From DATAXV01 sp036272915 (GTDB lineage Bacteria; Chloroflexota; Dormibacteria; Dormibacterales; Dormibacteraceae), in NCBI GenBank assembly GCA_036272915.1, contig DATAXV010000002.1:1-23806 (forward strand): DNA of 23,806 nucleotides, written 5' to 3'. Of this stretch, positions 1 through 7,439 are shown one piece after another. How positions within the stretch are numbered: the first letter of the stretch is position 1; every line of letters begins with the position of its first letter. A model generated the notes under the pieces. The model was not told the origin of the DNA. It searched no databases and saw nothing but the letters and a program-made list of their open reading frames with translations. Position numbers and translations under genes: made by a program.

Positions 1-2
1 GC

Positions 3-422
3 GGCTTCCGCCGCCCCGGAACCTTCAGCGAGGACGACATCTTCGACGTCCAATCGGTGGCGCTGCTCTTCGAGTCGGGCGCCGCCGGCACGTTCACCTG
101 CAACATGCTCTCCCCTCACCGCTATCGCTGGGGGGTCAGCGTCACCTGCGAGGGCTTCGACCTCTCGTTCGGCCAGGATCAGCGGCTGAGGGTCGTGGAG
201 GACGAGAGCGAGACCGACGAGCCCATGGAGGGCGACCCCCTGCTCGAGGAGAGCGCCGGCTTCGTGCGGGCGGTCGCCGAGGGACGTCCTGAGCTGGTCC
301 TGTCCAGCTATGAGAGCGGCCTGCGGACGCTGGCCGTCACGCTCGCCGCCGACCGCTCCGAGCGCAACGGTCAGCCGATCGACATACCCACCTTCCTTCG
401 CGAGGAGGCCGGGCTGGAGTAG
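3..422 (+). CDS. Gfo/Idh/MocA-family oxidoreductase, C-terminal fragment
   Basis: The reading frame is open at the left edge of the window, so the start lies outside; position 3 begins the first whole codon. About 139 residues remain. They look like the C-terminal alpha/beta substrate domain of Gfo/Idh/MocA NAD(P)-dependent sugar or inositol dehydrogenases: an early acidic 'EDDIFDVQSVALL' stretch, a strand followed by 'GAAGTFTCNM' and a late 'ESAGFVRAVAEGRPE' helix, where family members place a helix before their last conserved segment. The N-terminal Rossmann half with the nucleotide-binding motif is not in view, so substrate and cofactor cannot be judged. The family call is by similarity to the remembered domain pattern. 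The next gene is convergent, about 355 bp away. Confidence 0.7.
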   Translation, partial: GFRRPGTFSEDDIFDVQSVALLFESGAAGTFTCNMLSPHRYRWGVSVTCEGFDLSFGQDQRLRVVEDESETDEPMEGDPLLEESAGFVRAVAEGRPELVLSSYESGLRTLAVTLAADRSERNGQPIDIPTFLREEAGLE

Positions 423-777
423 CTCCCCGGAGCACCGCGCCCGAGACGTTCATTCAGGTGAATTGGGTCGGCGGTCAGGGCATCGTCCGCGTCCTGGCCG
501 CCGTACCTGACCAGCATCAGGTGGGCTACGGCCGGGCCGGGCGAGCGGCTGCACGTGGGCCAGCGGACGCCGTGCGAAGAGCTGACCACGGCCGCGAGCC
601 TCCGCAACCGGGGATGCCACCTGATGGATTCTGGGAGGGGGAACGGCCCGGCGGTCGACGTCGGCCAGGGTCCTACCACCCTCGGCGAGATCGAGCTCCG
701 CGGGAGGTACCGTCCGCCCAGGGCACGATGCCGTCAGCGCTGAGGGCGCTCCCCCTCAGTGCTGACGGACGGAGTCC
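423..777. other. Intergenic stretch without a convincing gene
   Basis: These 355 bases separate the stop of the Gfo/Idh/MocA fragment from the convergent epimerase stop. Open frames exist on both strands, but they give Arg/Pro/Ser-rich translations with no recognisable motif and no good ribosome binding site, so I treat them as GC-rich shadows. Three structures are visible: a short dyad ATTCA-gg-TGAAT at 452-463, a widely spaced 10-bp inverted repeat (515-524 with 617-626), and a strong hairpin at 731-768 that is listed separately. Confidence 0.5.
731..768 (-). terminator. Strong hairpin after the tandem epimerase gene, probable terminator
   Basis: Bases 731-746 pair with 753-768 over 16 bp with a single G:T-type mismatch, leaving a 6-nt loop (747-752). 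The hairpin begins 9 nt past the stop codon of the minus-strand epimerase gene (stop at 778-780). There is no T-tract after it on either strand, so it may work as a weak intrinsic terminator, a bidirectional barrier to convergent transcription, or an mRNA 3'-end stabiliser. The pairing is read directly from the sequence; the function is inferred from position. Confidence 0.55.
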
Positions 778-2358
778 TCAGGGCCGTCGTGCCCAGAGGT
801 GGTGAAGGTCGTCGCGAGGCCTCCATTCGAGGAGGCGCTCCGCCTTCCCGCCCGGGTACTTGCCCTGCGGAAGCCGGGTCGTGATGTGGAAGAGTTCGAA
901 CGACGTGGGCAGCGTCGGGATCTCCAGCGCATGCCGCATCGCCTCGCCGGCGTCGGCCCACGAGATCGACATCGGGTGGAGGCCGCCGGTCTCGGCTCGG
1001 GCCGTGGCCGGATCGACGAACTTGGTGAAGAGCAGGACCGGGACCTCGAGGTCGTAGGCGTCGGCGAAGAGCCTGACGATCTCCTGGCCGAGGATCTTGC
1101 TGTGGCCGTAGAGCCGCCCGCCGGAGCGGCCGGGAGCGTCGGGAGGGACGTCGAAATCGAGCCCGTAGCCGGCCGGCCACTCGCTGGCGACCTGCAGAGG
1201 ACCGGTGTGGACGACCCGGCGAATCCCGTGGGCGACCGCCGCACGCATCACGTTGTAGGCGCCGATGAAGTTGACCAGGAAGGCGGGATCGTGCACGTGC
1301 CGGAGGACGGTGCAGTTGATGACCGCGTCGGCGCCCTCGGTGGCGCGCATGACCTGATCGAAGTCGGTCACGTCGACCTCGGACCAGCTGTGAGGCGGCG
1401 TCGGCGGCACGGGCAGGGGGGCTCCCTCGGACTGCGGCCCGGCGGCGATCACGTCGTAGACCGAGCGCAGGTCGGTCAGGTGCAGCTGGTAGGACGGCGC
1501 CAGGACCGGGATAGCGGATGCCGCCAGAGGGCCTCCGGCGCCGAAGATGACGACCTTGCGGACGGTCCGAGAGGGGATCCTCTGACGAGGCCCGATCAGG
1601 CTCAGGTCGCCGGCCTCCTCGGCCGGAGACGGCTCCGGCAGCGGGTCGGGAGCCAGGTCGTGCTGGGGCTCGTAGCCGAGCCCGCCGCGCGCCTCCGCCA
1701 GCGGGATCCGGGTGTTGCCCGCGCCGGGGATGTGGTAGACGCGCCAGCCGTGATCCAGGCCGGAGCCCGAGCCGAAGCCCTCCGGCCCGAAGTCGTCGCC
1801 GAGGCTCAGCGGCGCGATCAGCGCCTTCTCGACCGCGGTCACGGCGTCGGCGACGTGGAGCGCCCTCCAGTCGGAGGGAGCCGGCTCGGAGCCGGGATCG
1901 ACGATCTCGCCGAAGCGGAGGCAGACGACCTGGAGCGGCGAGAAGAAGACGAACTGCCTGGCCGCCTGCTCGGCGATGTGGATGGAGAGCTGGCGCGCGT
2001 CGGTCACGTCGGGCCTCGGCCGCCAGGTCTCGCTGACCGCCCATGAGGCCGGGTACCGGTCGAGGAGCGAGAGGCTGGAGCCCAGGATCACCCGCTTGAC
2101 CCGATGCTCGACGGCGGAGGTGAGAAGGACGTAGGTGCCGCGGCCGGCCCGATCGAGCAGGTCCTGGTCCGTGCTGTCGTCGGGCGGCGGCGCGATCGGG
2201 TCGAGATGAATGAGCGCGTCGGCACCCTTGAGCAGGTCGCTGGCGGTGACGCGGTCCCTGGGGTCGGCCGGAAGCGAAACGACCTCGTTCTCTCCGCTCA
2301 GCGCCACCGACAACGCGCCGGCCAGAACGCTCTCCGATCCGGTGATGGCGATCCTCAT
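778..2358 (-). CDS. Tandem-domain NAD-dependent epimerase/dehydratase-like protein
   Basis: This 526-residue protein holds two SDR/epimerase-type Rossmann units. The first (about 1-235) opens with 'MRIAITGSES' but has a degenerate glycine motif and no visible YxxxK. The second (about 265-526) has 'VVIFGAGGPL' at 269-278 and 'YGHSK' at 417-421, matching the extended-SDR catalytic Tyr-Lys. So the C-terminal unit is the likely catalytic one and the N-terminal unit may be regulatory or inactive. An acidic Pro/Glu linker (about 236-262) joins them. ATG at 2358 is preceded by GGAG, which supports this start over longer upstream in-frame extensions. The substrate is unknown; the nearby Gfo/Idh/MocA gene suggests sugar or cyclitol metabolism. 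It is divergent from the SDR at 2563. Confidence 0.75.
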   Translation of the reverse strand: MRIAITGSESVLAGALSVALSGENEVVSLPADPRDRVTASDLLKGADALIHLDPIAPPPDDSTDQDLLDRAGRGTYVLLTSAVEHRVKRVILGSSLSLLDRYPASWAVSETWRPRPDVTDARQLSIHIAEQAARQFVFFSPLQVVCLRFGEIVDPGSEPAPSDWRALHVADAVTAVEKALIAPLSLGDDFGPEGFGSGSGLDHGWRVYHIPGAGNTRIPLAEARGGLGYEPQHDLAPDPLPEPSPAEEAGDLSLIGPRQRIPSRTVRKVVIFGAGGPLAASAIPVLAPSYQLHLTDLRSVYDVIAAGPQSEGAPLPVPPTPPHSWSEVDVTDFDQVMRATEGADAVINCTVLRHVHDPAFLVNFIGAYNVMRAAVAHGIRRVVHTGPLQVASEWPAGYGLDFDVPPDAPGRSGGRLYGHSKILGQEIVRLFADAYDLEVPVLLFTKFVDPATARAETGGLHPMSISWADAGEAMRHALEIPTLPTSFELFHITTRLPQGKYPGGKAERLLEWRPRDDLHHLWARRP

Positions 2359-2562
2359 CAGTACTCCTATCGCGAACTGGCCGGGGTGTCCCATCAATGT
2401 ACGCAATCGACGTCCTCGACCAGATGCACGCGGCACGGGGGGGGGTCGACGCGTAGAACACGGCGCAGCGGGTTCGACCGAGGTCCCTGGGTCGGCTCGC
2501 CGGCCCTGGCCGGGACACACGACGCGCGCGGCCTCCCACTGACAGGAAGGGAGATCTGTTCG

Positions 2563-3321
2563 TTGACTCGCATCGCACTCATCACGGGCGGGAACCGAGG
2601 GTTGGGCCGCGCGTCCGCGCAGGCCCTGGCCGACGACGGAACGGATATCGTCGTGACCTACCGCTCCAATCCCGAGGAGGCCGGCTCCGTCGTCGCCGAG
2701 CTCTCGGAGCGCGGCCGGACGGTGATCGCGCTACGTCTCGACGTCACCGACCACGACAGCTTTCCCGCCTTCGCCGACGAGCTGCGCGGTCAGCTGCGGG
2801 AGCGGTGGGCGCGGGACCAGTTCGACATCCTGGTGAACAACGCCGGTTTCGACGGTCTCACCCCGTTCGGGCAGACCGACGCGGCGACCATGGACGCCCT
2901 CTACGCGGTCCACGTGAAGGGCCCGGTTCTGCTGACCGAGCTTCTCGCTCCGATGATTCACGACGGCGGTCGCGTGTTGTTCGTCTCGACTGGGCTCACG
3001 CGGTACGTGGCGAATCCCGCCTACTCCGTGTACGCGTCCATGAAAGGTGCCATCGAGGTCTACACGAGGTACGCGGCGAGGACGCTCGGCAGTCGAGCGA
3101 TCACCGTGAACGTCCTCGCCCCCGGGGCGACCGCGACCGATTTCGCGGGCGGCAGGATTCGAGACGACGAAACGTATCGCGCGATGCTGACGGCCAATCA
3201 CGCCTTCGGCCGCGTCGGAGAACCGGATGACATCGGCGCCGCCGTGCGCGCCATCGTGTCGGAGAGCGCCGGATGGATCACCGCGCAGCGGATAGAGGCC
3301 TCCGGAGGACAGGGGCTCTGA
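2563..3321 (+). CDS. Short-chain dehydrogenase/reductase (classical SDR)
   Basis: A 252-residue classical SDR, likely a soluble NAD(P)H-dependent oxidoreductase. Visible motifs are the cofactor loop 'TGGNRGLG' (8-15), 'NNAG' (92-95), catalytic Ser142, and 'YASMK' with Tyr157 and Lys161; the C-terminal 'ASGGQGL' is typical of FabG-like members. The start is TTG at 2563, placed 9 nt after a strong AGGAAGGGAG ribosome binding site (2544-2553). The frame is open further upstream, but that part crosses the divergent promoter region and reads as non-coding. The basic residue after the second strand ('YRS') hints at NADP(H) preference. The substrate cannot be assigned. Nothing clear lies in the 129 bp between its stop and the convergent gene at 3451. 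Confidence 0.85.
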   Translation: MTRIALITGGNRGLGRASAQALADDGTDIVVTYRSNPEEAGSVVAELSERGRTVIALRLDVTDHDSFPAFADELRGQLRERWARDQFDILVNNAGFDGLTPFGQTDAATMDALYAVHVKGPVLLTELLAPMIHDGGRVLFVSTGLTRYVANPAYSVYASMKGAIEVYTRYAARTLGSRAITVNVLAPGATATDFAGGRIRDDETYRAMLTANHAFGRVGEPDDIGAAVRAIVSESAGWITAQRIEASGGQGL

Positions 3322-3450
3322 TCCAGGACGCGATTCGCCGGATGCGGCCGACCCGACCGGCCACGCGCCGGGGCGAGCGCGCCGGGCGGGCGTCGCACAC
3401 GGGTTGATCCGGAGGCCCGAGGTGGGACCGATCCAGGAGCCTCCAGGAAC

Positions 3451-4752
3451 TCAGCTCACGGCGGCCGTCAACCGCGGTTCGATCTCCTCCCATTCGATCG
3501 CCGTCTGGCGGCCGGCCTCGAACTGCTCGTCCATCCAGGCGGCCAGGCGGCGCAGGCGTGGATCGTCCTTGGCCATCTCCTCGCCGGTGTGCTGGCGGAT
3601 GACGAAGATGAGCCCGGCCAGGCCCGACTCCTTGGTCAGGGAGACCTCCAGCGGCCGTCCCAGCAGGGCCGGCACGTCGAAGGGCGCGTACATCGCCCAG
3701 AACTTGTTCAGCCCGTCGGCGTGGATCCCGGCCCGGGTCCGGTGGGCGTCCCGGCCGTACAGGGGGTAGCTCGGCGCCAGCTCCCTGCCCATCTCCAGGT
3801 AGAGGCGGGCGAGGTCGTTGAGGGCGGCGAAGTCGGGTCCGTTCGCGTCGAAGTAGCCCATCCCGCTGAGGTGCAGCAGCACCCCCTCCAGGGGCGCGTT
3901 GCCGGTCCGCTCGCCGATGCCGAGCAGGGTGCCGTTGACGGCGGCGCAGCCGGCCCGCACCGCGGCCAGGCAGTTGGCCACGACCAGGTGGGTGTCGTTG
4001 TGGGGGTGGAACTCGAGATCGGCGCTGCGGAGGCCGGCGGCGCGGAGCTCGCGGACCAGGCGCGGCACCGATCGCGGCCAGGCGACGTCGTCGTAGGGCA
4101 GGCCCAGGCCCATCGTGTCGCAGATCCGGAAGCGGGGCCGGAGGTCCTCGCCGTAGGGCGCGCACCGCTCGATCACGGCCTCGACGAAGGGGAGGATGAA
4201 GTCCCGGGGAGCCCGGGTCGCGTCCTCCAGGTGAAGGCGCGGCCGGATCCCCGACTCCAGTACCAGCTGGACCGCGTCGAGGTAGGCGTGCGCGGCTTGC
4301 ACGCGGCCGCCGGGCCGGAACTTGTGGAACGTGTGGTAGTCGCTGGCCGAGGCGAGCATCCCGGTCTCGGCCACGCCCAGGGAGCGGATCAGCTCGACAT
4401 CCTTGCTGCTGGCGCGGATCCACGTCGTCGGCTCGACCGGCGCTCCGCCCCGGTAGCGCTCAACCGCCGCCTCCAGCATCGCCCGGTCGGAGGGGTGATA
4501 GACGAAGAACTCGGCCTGGCGGAGGGCGCCGCTGGTGCCGGTGAACGCGCACATCAGCTCGTAGATGCGAACGCCCTGGTCCACGGTCAGCGGCAGCCCG
4601 CCCTGCTGCCCGTCGCGGTGCGTGGTCTCGGTCGTCCACGCCTGCTCCGGCAGCGACGGCCGGCCGTCAGCCCACACCCACCGAGGAAAGCCCTCGTGCG
4701 GGTACGCGTCCTCGAAGTACTCGGGCCGCGCCGGATCACGTATCTCGCTCAT
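3451..4752 (-). CDS. HMGL-family acyltransferase, Re-citrate synthase/homocitrate synthase-like
   Basis: A 433-residue member of the HMGL-like TIM-barrel family that condenses an acyl-CoA with a 2-oxo acid (homocitrate synthase, isopropylmalate synthase, Re-citrate synthase). Visible signatures: 'TTHRDGQQ' (43-50, the TLRDGEQ-type active-site strand), metal-binding 'HPHND' (249-253), 'NGTLLGIGERTGN' (273-285) and 'AGIHADGL' (341-348). The segments 'RQAEFFVY', 'WIRASSKD', 'TGMLASASDYH' and 'CDTMGLGLPY' resemble, from memory, the branch around anaerobic Re-type citrate synthases more than ordinary LeuA. There is no room for a LeuA allosteric domain. It is divergent from the HTH-citrate synthase 65 bp away. 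ATG sits 7 nt from a -10-like box, suggesting a leaderless mRNA. Family certain, exact reaction not. Confidence 0.7.
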   Translation of the reverse strand: MSEIRDPARPEYFEDAYPHEGFPRWVWADGRPSLPEQAWTTETTHRDGQQGGLPLTVDQGVRIYELMCAFTGTSGALRQAEFFVYHPSDRAMLEAAVERYRGGAPVEPTTWIRASSKDVELIRSLGVAETGMLASASDYHTFHKFRPGGRVQAAHAYLDAVQLVLESGIRPRLHLEDATRAPRDFILPFVEAVIERCAPYGEDLRPRFRICDTMGLGLPYDDVAWPRSVPRLVRELRAAGLRSADLEFHPHNDTHLVVANCLAAVRAGCAAVNGTLLGIGERTGNAPLEGVLLHLSGMGYFDANGPDFAALNDLARLYLEMGRELAPSYPLYGRDAHRTRAGIHADGLNKFWAMYAPFDVPALLGRPLEVSLTKESGLAGLIFVIRQHTGEEMAKDDPRLRRLAAWMDEQFEAGRQTAIEWEEIEPRLTAAVS

Positions 4753-4759
4753 GGCGGCG

Positions 4760-4789
4760 ACGCTACGCAGGTACTGTACAGGGCGTCAA
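4760..4789 (-). promoter_or_regulatory. Probable leaderless promoter of the Re-citrate synthase-like gene
   Basis: Read on the minus strand, TTGACG (4784-4789) is followed after 18 nt by TAGCGT (4760-4765), and the ATG of the 3451-4752 gene starts 7 nt later. That geometry puts the expected transcription start at or near the start codon. No Shine-Dalgarno sequence is present, which is consistent with leaderless translation. This is inferred from spacing and consensus only. Confidence 0.5.
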
Positions 4790-4791
4790 TC

Positions 4792-4807
4792 TTGATCTAT
4801 ATATCAA
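4792..4807. promoter_or_regulatory. Dyad TTGAT-N6-ATCAA, candidate operator between the two citrate synthase-like genes
   Basis: A perfect 5-bp inverted repeat with a 6-bp AT-rich centre lies in an island of low GC within otherwise very GC-rich sequence, 10 nt before the ATG of the HTH-citrate synthase and just upstream of the -35 box of the divergent gene. Its position allows one DNA-binding protein to control both directions. The N-terminal HTH of the adjacent citrate synthase is the obvious candidate binder. The symmetry is seen; the function is inferred. Confidence 0.45.
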
Positions 4808-4817
4808 TGTATTGAGC

Positions 4818-5984
4818 ATGAGCAGACTCATCGGGGCGGCCGAGGCGACCGCCCGGCTGGGCGTTACGCGCGCGACGCTCTACGCCTACGTCAGTCGGGG
4901 ACTGGTCCGCTCCGAAGCCGAGGCGGGCGGCGGTCGGGAGCGCCTGTACCGGCTCGAGGACGTGGAGCGCCTGGTCGCCCGCCGCGCGCTGCACCGAGAT
5001 CCCAGCCGCGCCCTGCGCGAGGCCCTGCACTGGGGCGAGCCGGTCCTGGATTCATCGCTGACGCTGATCCGCGAGGGGCGCCTCTACTACCGCGGACGCG
5101 ATGCCGCCGCCCTGGCCGGCCACCACCCGTTCGAGGCCATCGCCCGCCTGCTCTGGTGTGGCCGGCTGGGACCGGGCGCCCCCTTCGCCAGCCTGCCCTC
5201 GCCGCCCTCACTGACCGGCATCGGCCCTCCCCGGCGCGGGCTGGGCCCGCTGGAGCGGCTCTCCGCGACGCTGCCCCTGCTCGGCGGGGTGGACGACGGG
5301 GTGGATGGAGGCGGCCGCCTCCTCTCCGGCCTGACCACGGCCCTCGCCGGCATGAACCCGGAACCGGCACCGATCGCCGTCCGTCTGAGCCGGGCCTGGA
5401 CCGGCGGCGCCGACGGCGCCCCGGTCATCGATCGCGCCCTGATCCTCTGTGCCGACCACGAGCTCAACGTCTCCGCGTTCAGCGTTCGCTGCGCGGCGTC
5501 CACCGGCGCCGGCCTCCACGCCGCCCTGGCGGCGGGCCTCGCCGCTCTCTCCGGCCCCCTCCACGGGGGCGCCGTCGCGGCGGCGGCTGACCTGATCGCC
5601 GAGGCCGGGCGGGTGGGAGCGGAAGCGGCCGTCGCCGGCCGGCTGGCGCGCGGGGAGCACCTGCCCGGCTTCGGTCACCCGCTCTACCCGGAGGGCGACC
5701 CCAGGGCCCGCTCGCTCCTCGAGTCCCTGCCGAGGGTGTCGCCGACGCGGGACGTGGTCCGGAGCCTGGCCGCCGCCGCGGCGGAGGCGGGCGGCGGCGC
5801 TCCGACGCTCGACCTCGGGCTGGCCGCGATCAGCGGGTGGCTGGGCGTCGGGGAGGCCGGCCTCGGCATCTTCGCCCTCGGTCGCAGCGCCGGCTGGATC
5901 GCCCACGCCCTGGAGCAGCGCCGGGCCGGGCGGCTGATCAGACCCCGCGCCCGCTACACCGGGCCGGCACCGGAGGAAATCTGA
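4818..5984 (+). CDS. Citrate/2-methylcitrate synthase-family protein with N-terminal MerR-like HTH
   Basis: A 388-residue fusion. Residues 1-58 are a MerR/excisionase-type winged HTH ('AATARLGVTRATLYAYVSRG' pattern, then an 'RLYRLEDVERL' wing and helix). Residues about 65-385 are an Si-type citrate synthase domain with the catalytic set intact: His249 in 'GPLHGG', His287 in 'GFGHPLY', Asp332 in 'TLDLGLAA', plus 'CADHELN' around His214 and a C-terminal 'RPRARYTG'. The enzyme would condense acetyl- or propionyl-CoA with oxaloacetate. HTH-linked citrate synthases are a known annotated class, but their regulatory role is little described. I chose ATG 4818 over TTG 4812; there is no clear ribosome binding site, so leaderless expression is possible. 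It is divergent from the HMGL enzyme and convergent with the SDR at 6009. Confidence 0.85.
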   Translation: MSRLIGAAEATARLGVTRATLYAYVSRGLVRSEAEAGGGRERLYRLEDVERLVARRALHRDPSRALREALHWGEPVLDSSLTLIREGRLYYRGRDAAALAGHHPFEAIARLLWCGRLGPGAPFASLPSPPSLTGIGPPRRGLGPLERLSATLPLLGGVDDGVDGGGRLLSGLTTALAGMNPEPAPIAVRLSRAWTGGADGAPVIDRALILCADHELNVSAFSVRCAASTGAGLHAALAAGLAALSGPLHGGAVAAAADLIAEAGRVGAEAAVAGRLARGEHLPGFGHPLYPEGDPRARSLLESLPRVSPTRDVVRSLAAAAAEAGGGAPTLDLGLAAISGWLGVGEAGLGIFALGRSAGWIAHALEQRRAGRLIRPRARYTGPAPEEI

Positions 5985-6008
5985 CCGTCCTCCCCGGCGA
6001 GCCCGGTG

Positions 6009-6788
6009 TCAGCCCTCGTCGCCGGCGTCGGTGATGCCGGAGGAGGAGGCGAACCGGCGCGTGAGGCCCAGGTGCAGGACCCCTGGGAAGGCCATGGGGA
6101 TGCGCGCCCCCAGGCGCAGCGGAAACGGTGCCACGGTGACCTCGCCGCGGTCGTTGCGAATGGCCTCGACCACCGCCCTGGCGACGCGGGAGGGCGATAC
6201 CGCTCCGGGGGCGTGGCCTCCGGCGCGCGCGAAGAGACCCTCCTCGGAGACGTAGTAGGGGCTGATCAGGCTGACACCGACGCCGCGGCCCGCCACCTCG
6301 TCACGGAGGGCATGGCCGAAGGCGCGGAGACCGGACTTGGTGGCGCTGTAGAGCGCCGCCCCCGCCCCCGTCACCTGGCCCGCCATGGAGGCCATGAGCA
6401 CGACCTGACCCTCCCCCCTCTCGACCATCCCGGGGAGAAGAAGCCGGCTGAGCATGATCGGGGCCCGGAGGTTGACCTCGAGCATCGAGTCGATCGTGGC
6501 CGGGTCCATGCGCCGCACCGTCCCGGTCGAGCCGATGCCGGCGTTGGCGACGAGGATGCCGACCTCGCCCGCCTCCGCCGCCAGGCTCTCCACGTCCTCT
6601 CGCCGCCCGAGGTCGGCGACGACGACCCGGGAGCCGAACAGCTCCCGGGCGAGCTCGCTGAGCAGATCCTCGCGGCGGGCGCTGAGAACGAGGTGGACGC
6701 CCTCCAGGTGGAGGTGCCGGGCGATGTGGGGCCCGATCCCCGAGGAGGCTCCCGTGACCAGGGCGGTCCGGCCCTTCAGCATCCTCAT
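6009..6788 (-). CDS. Short-chain dehydrogenase/reductase
   Basis: A 259-residue classical SDR with 'TGASSGIG' (12-19), 'ANAG' (81-84, in place of NNAG), Ser134 and 'YSATK' (Tyr147, Lys151). The arginines in 'SARRE' after the second strand suggest NADPH. The C-terminal 40 residues ('PFPLRLGARIPMAFPGVLHLGLTRRF') are hydrophobic with basic residues and could touch the membrane, as in lipid-type SDRs. It follows the Rv2466c-like gene by 15 nt on the same strand, so the two are probably cotranscribed. ATG 6782 (residue 3) is an alternative start preceded by GATGAGG. The substrate is unknown. Confidence 0.85.
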   Translation of the reverse strand: MRMLKGRTALVTGASSGIGPHIARHLHLEGVHLVLSARREDLLSELARELFGSRVVVADLGRREDVESLAAEAGEVGILVANAGIGSTGTVRRMDPATIDSMLEVNLRAPIMLSRLLLPGMVERGEGQVVLMASMAGQVTGAGAALYSATKSGLRAFGHALRDEVAGRGVGVSLISPYYVSEEGLFARAGGHAPGAVSPSRVARAVVEAIRNDRGEVTVAPFPLRLGARIPMAFPGVLHLGLTRRFASSSGITDAGDEG

Positions 6789-6803
6789 CGCCCGGCCCTA
6801 TCG

Positions 6804-7439
6804 TCAGTCGAAGATGGGGTGGCGGTCGCGGGTCCGCTTGAGCTCGAAGAAGCCGTCGGTGCCCGCCACCAGGCGCACGCCGTCCCAGAGCTTGCCCGCC
6901 GACTCGGCGCGCGGGATCGGGGTGACCACGGGCCCGAAGAAGGCGATGCGGTCCTCGGTCGCCCCCTTGATGTGGATGACCGGGGTGCCGACCTCGTAGC
7001 CGACCGGGTCCATGCCCTCGTGGTGGCTCTTGCGAAGGGCCTCGTCATACTCGGTCGCCTCGCCGGCGTCGGCCAGCTCGCGGGGCAGCCCCGCCTCGTC
7101 GAGGGCGGCGAGGAAGGTCTCCCGGGTCCGCTCCTGCTTCTCGTCGTGGAACTTGGTGCCGAGAGCGGTGTAGAGGTTGCGCAGGACATCGCTGCCGCAG
7201 CGCTGCTCGGCGGCGATGCAGATCCGGACCGGGGCCCAGGCGCTCTGCATGCTCTTGCGGTAGCTCTCCGAGATGTCCTTGTCCTTGTCCTCGTTGAGGA
7301 CGGCGAGGCTCATGACGTGGAAGTTGAGGTCGATGGAACGAACCTTCTCCACCTCGAGCAGCCATCGCGAGGTGATCCACGCCCACGGGCAGAGCGGATC
7401 GAACCACATGTCGACGCGGGCGCTGTCGTCCTGGCTCAT
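6804..7439 (-). CDS. DsbA-fold mycothiol-dependent nitroreductase-like protein (Rv2466c homologue) with CPWA site
   Basis: A 211-residue thioredoxin-fold protein of the DsbA/FrnE-like group. The start ('VDMWFDPLCPW', 'WITSRWLLEV'), the middle ('FHVMSLAVLNE', 'APVRICIAAEQ', 'ALRKSHHEGMD', 'VGTPVIHI') and the end ('AGKLWDGVR', 'FFELKRTR', terminal 'FD') follow, from memory, Mycobacterium tuberculosis Rv2466c almost block by block; that enzyme uses mycothiol and a CPWC motif. Here the motif reads Cys17-Pro-Trp-Ala20, so the resolving cysteine is replaced. A single-cysteine glutaredoxin-like or transferase-like mechanism is therefore likely. ATG at 7439 is preceded by AGGAGAG. There is an insertion near 'KGATEDRI' relative to the mycobacterial protein. 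Confidence 0.85.
   Translation of the reverse strand: MSQDDSARVDMWFDPLCPWAWITSRWLLEVEKVRSIDLNFHVMSLAVLNEDKDKDISESYRKSMQSAWAPVRICIAAEQRCGSDVLRNLYTALGTKFHDEKQERTRETFLAALDEAGLPRELADAGEATEYDEALRKSHHEGMDPVGYEVGTPVIHIKGATEDRIAFFGPVVTPIPRAESAGKLWDGVRLVAGTDGFFELKRTRDRHPIFD

Noticed and set aside
2104..2562. Upstream extension of the SDR at 2563
   Set aside because: It overlaps the 5' part of the divergent epimerase gene and the promoter gap; a strong ribosome binding site at 2544-2553 points to TTG 2563, where the SDR fold begins.
734..2578. 614-codon open frame on the minus strand overlapping the tandem epimerase in another frame
   Set aside because: Its translation is Arg/Pro/Gly-rich without domains, while the alternative frame gives two Rossmann units with a good ribosome binding site.
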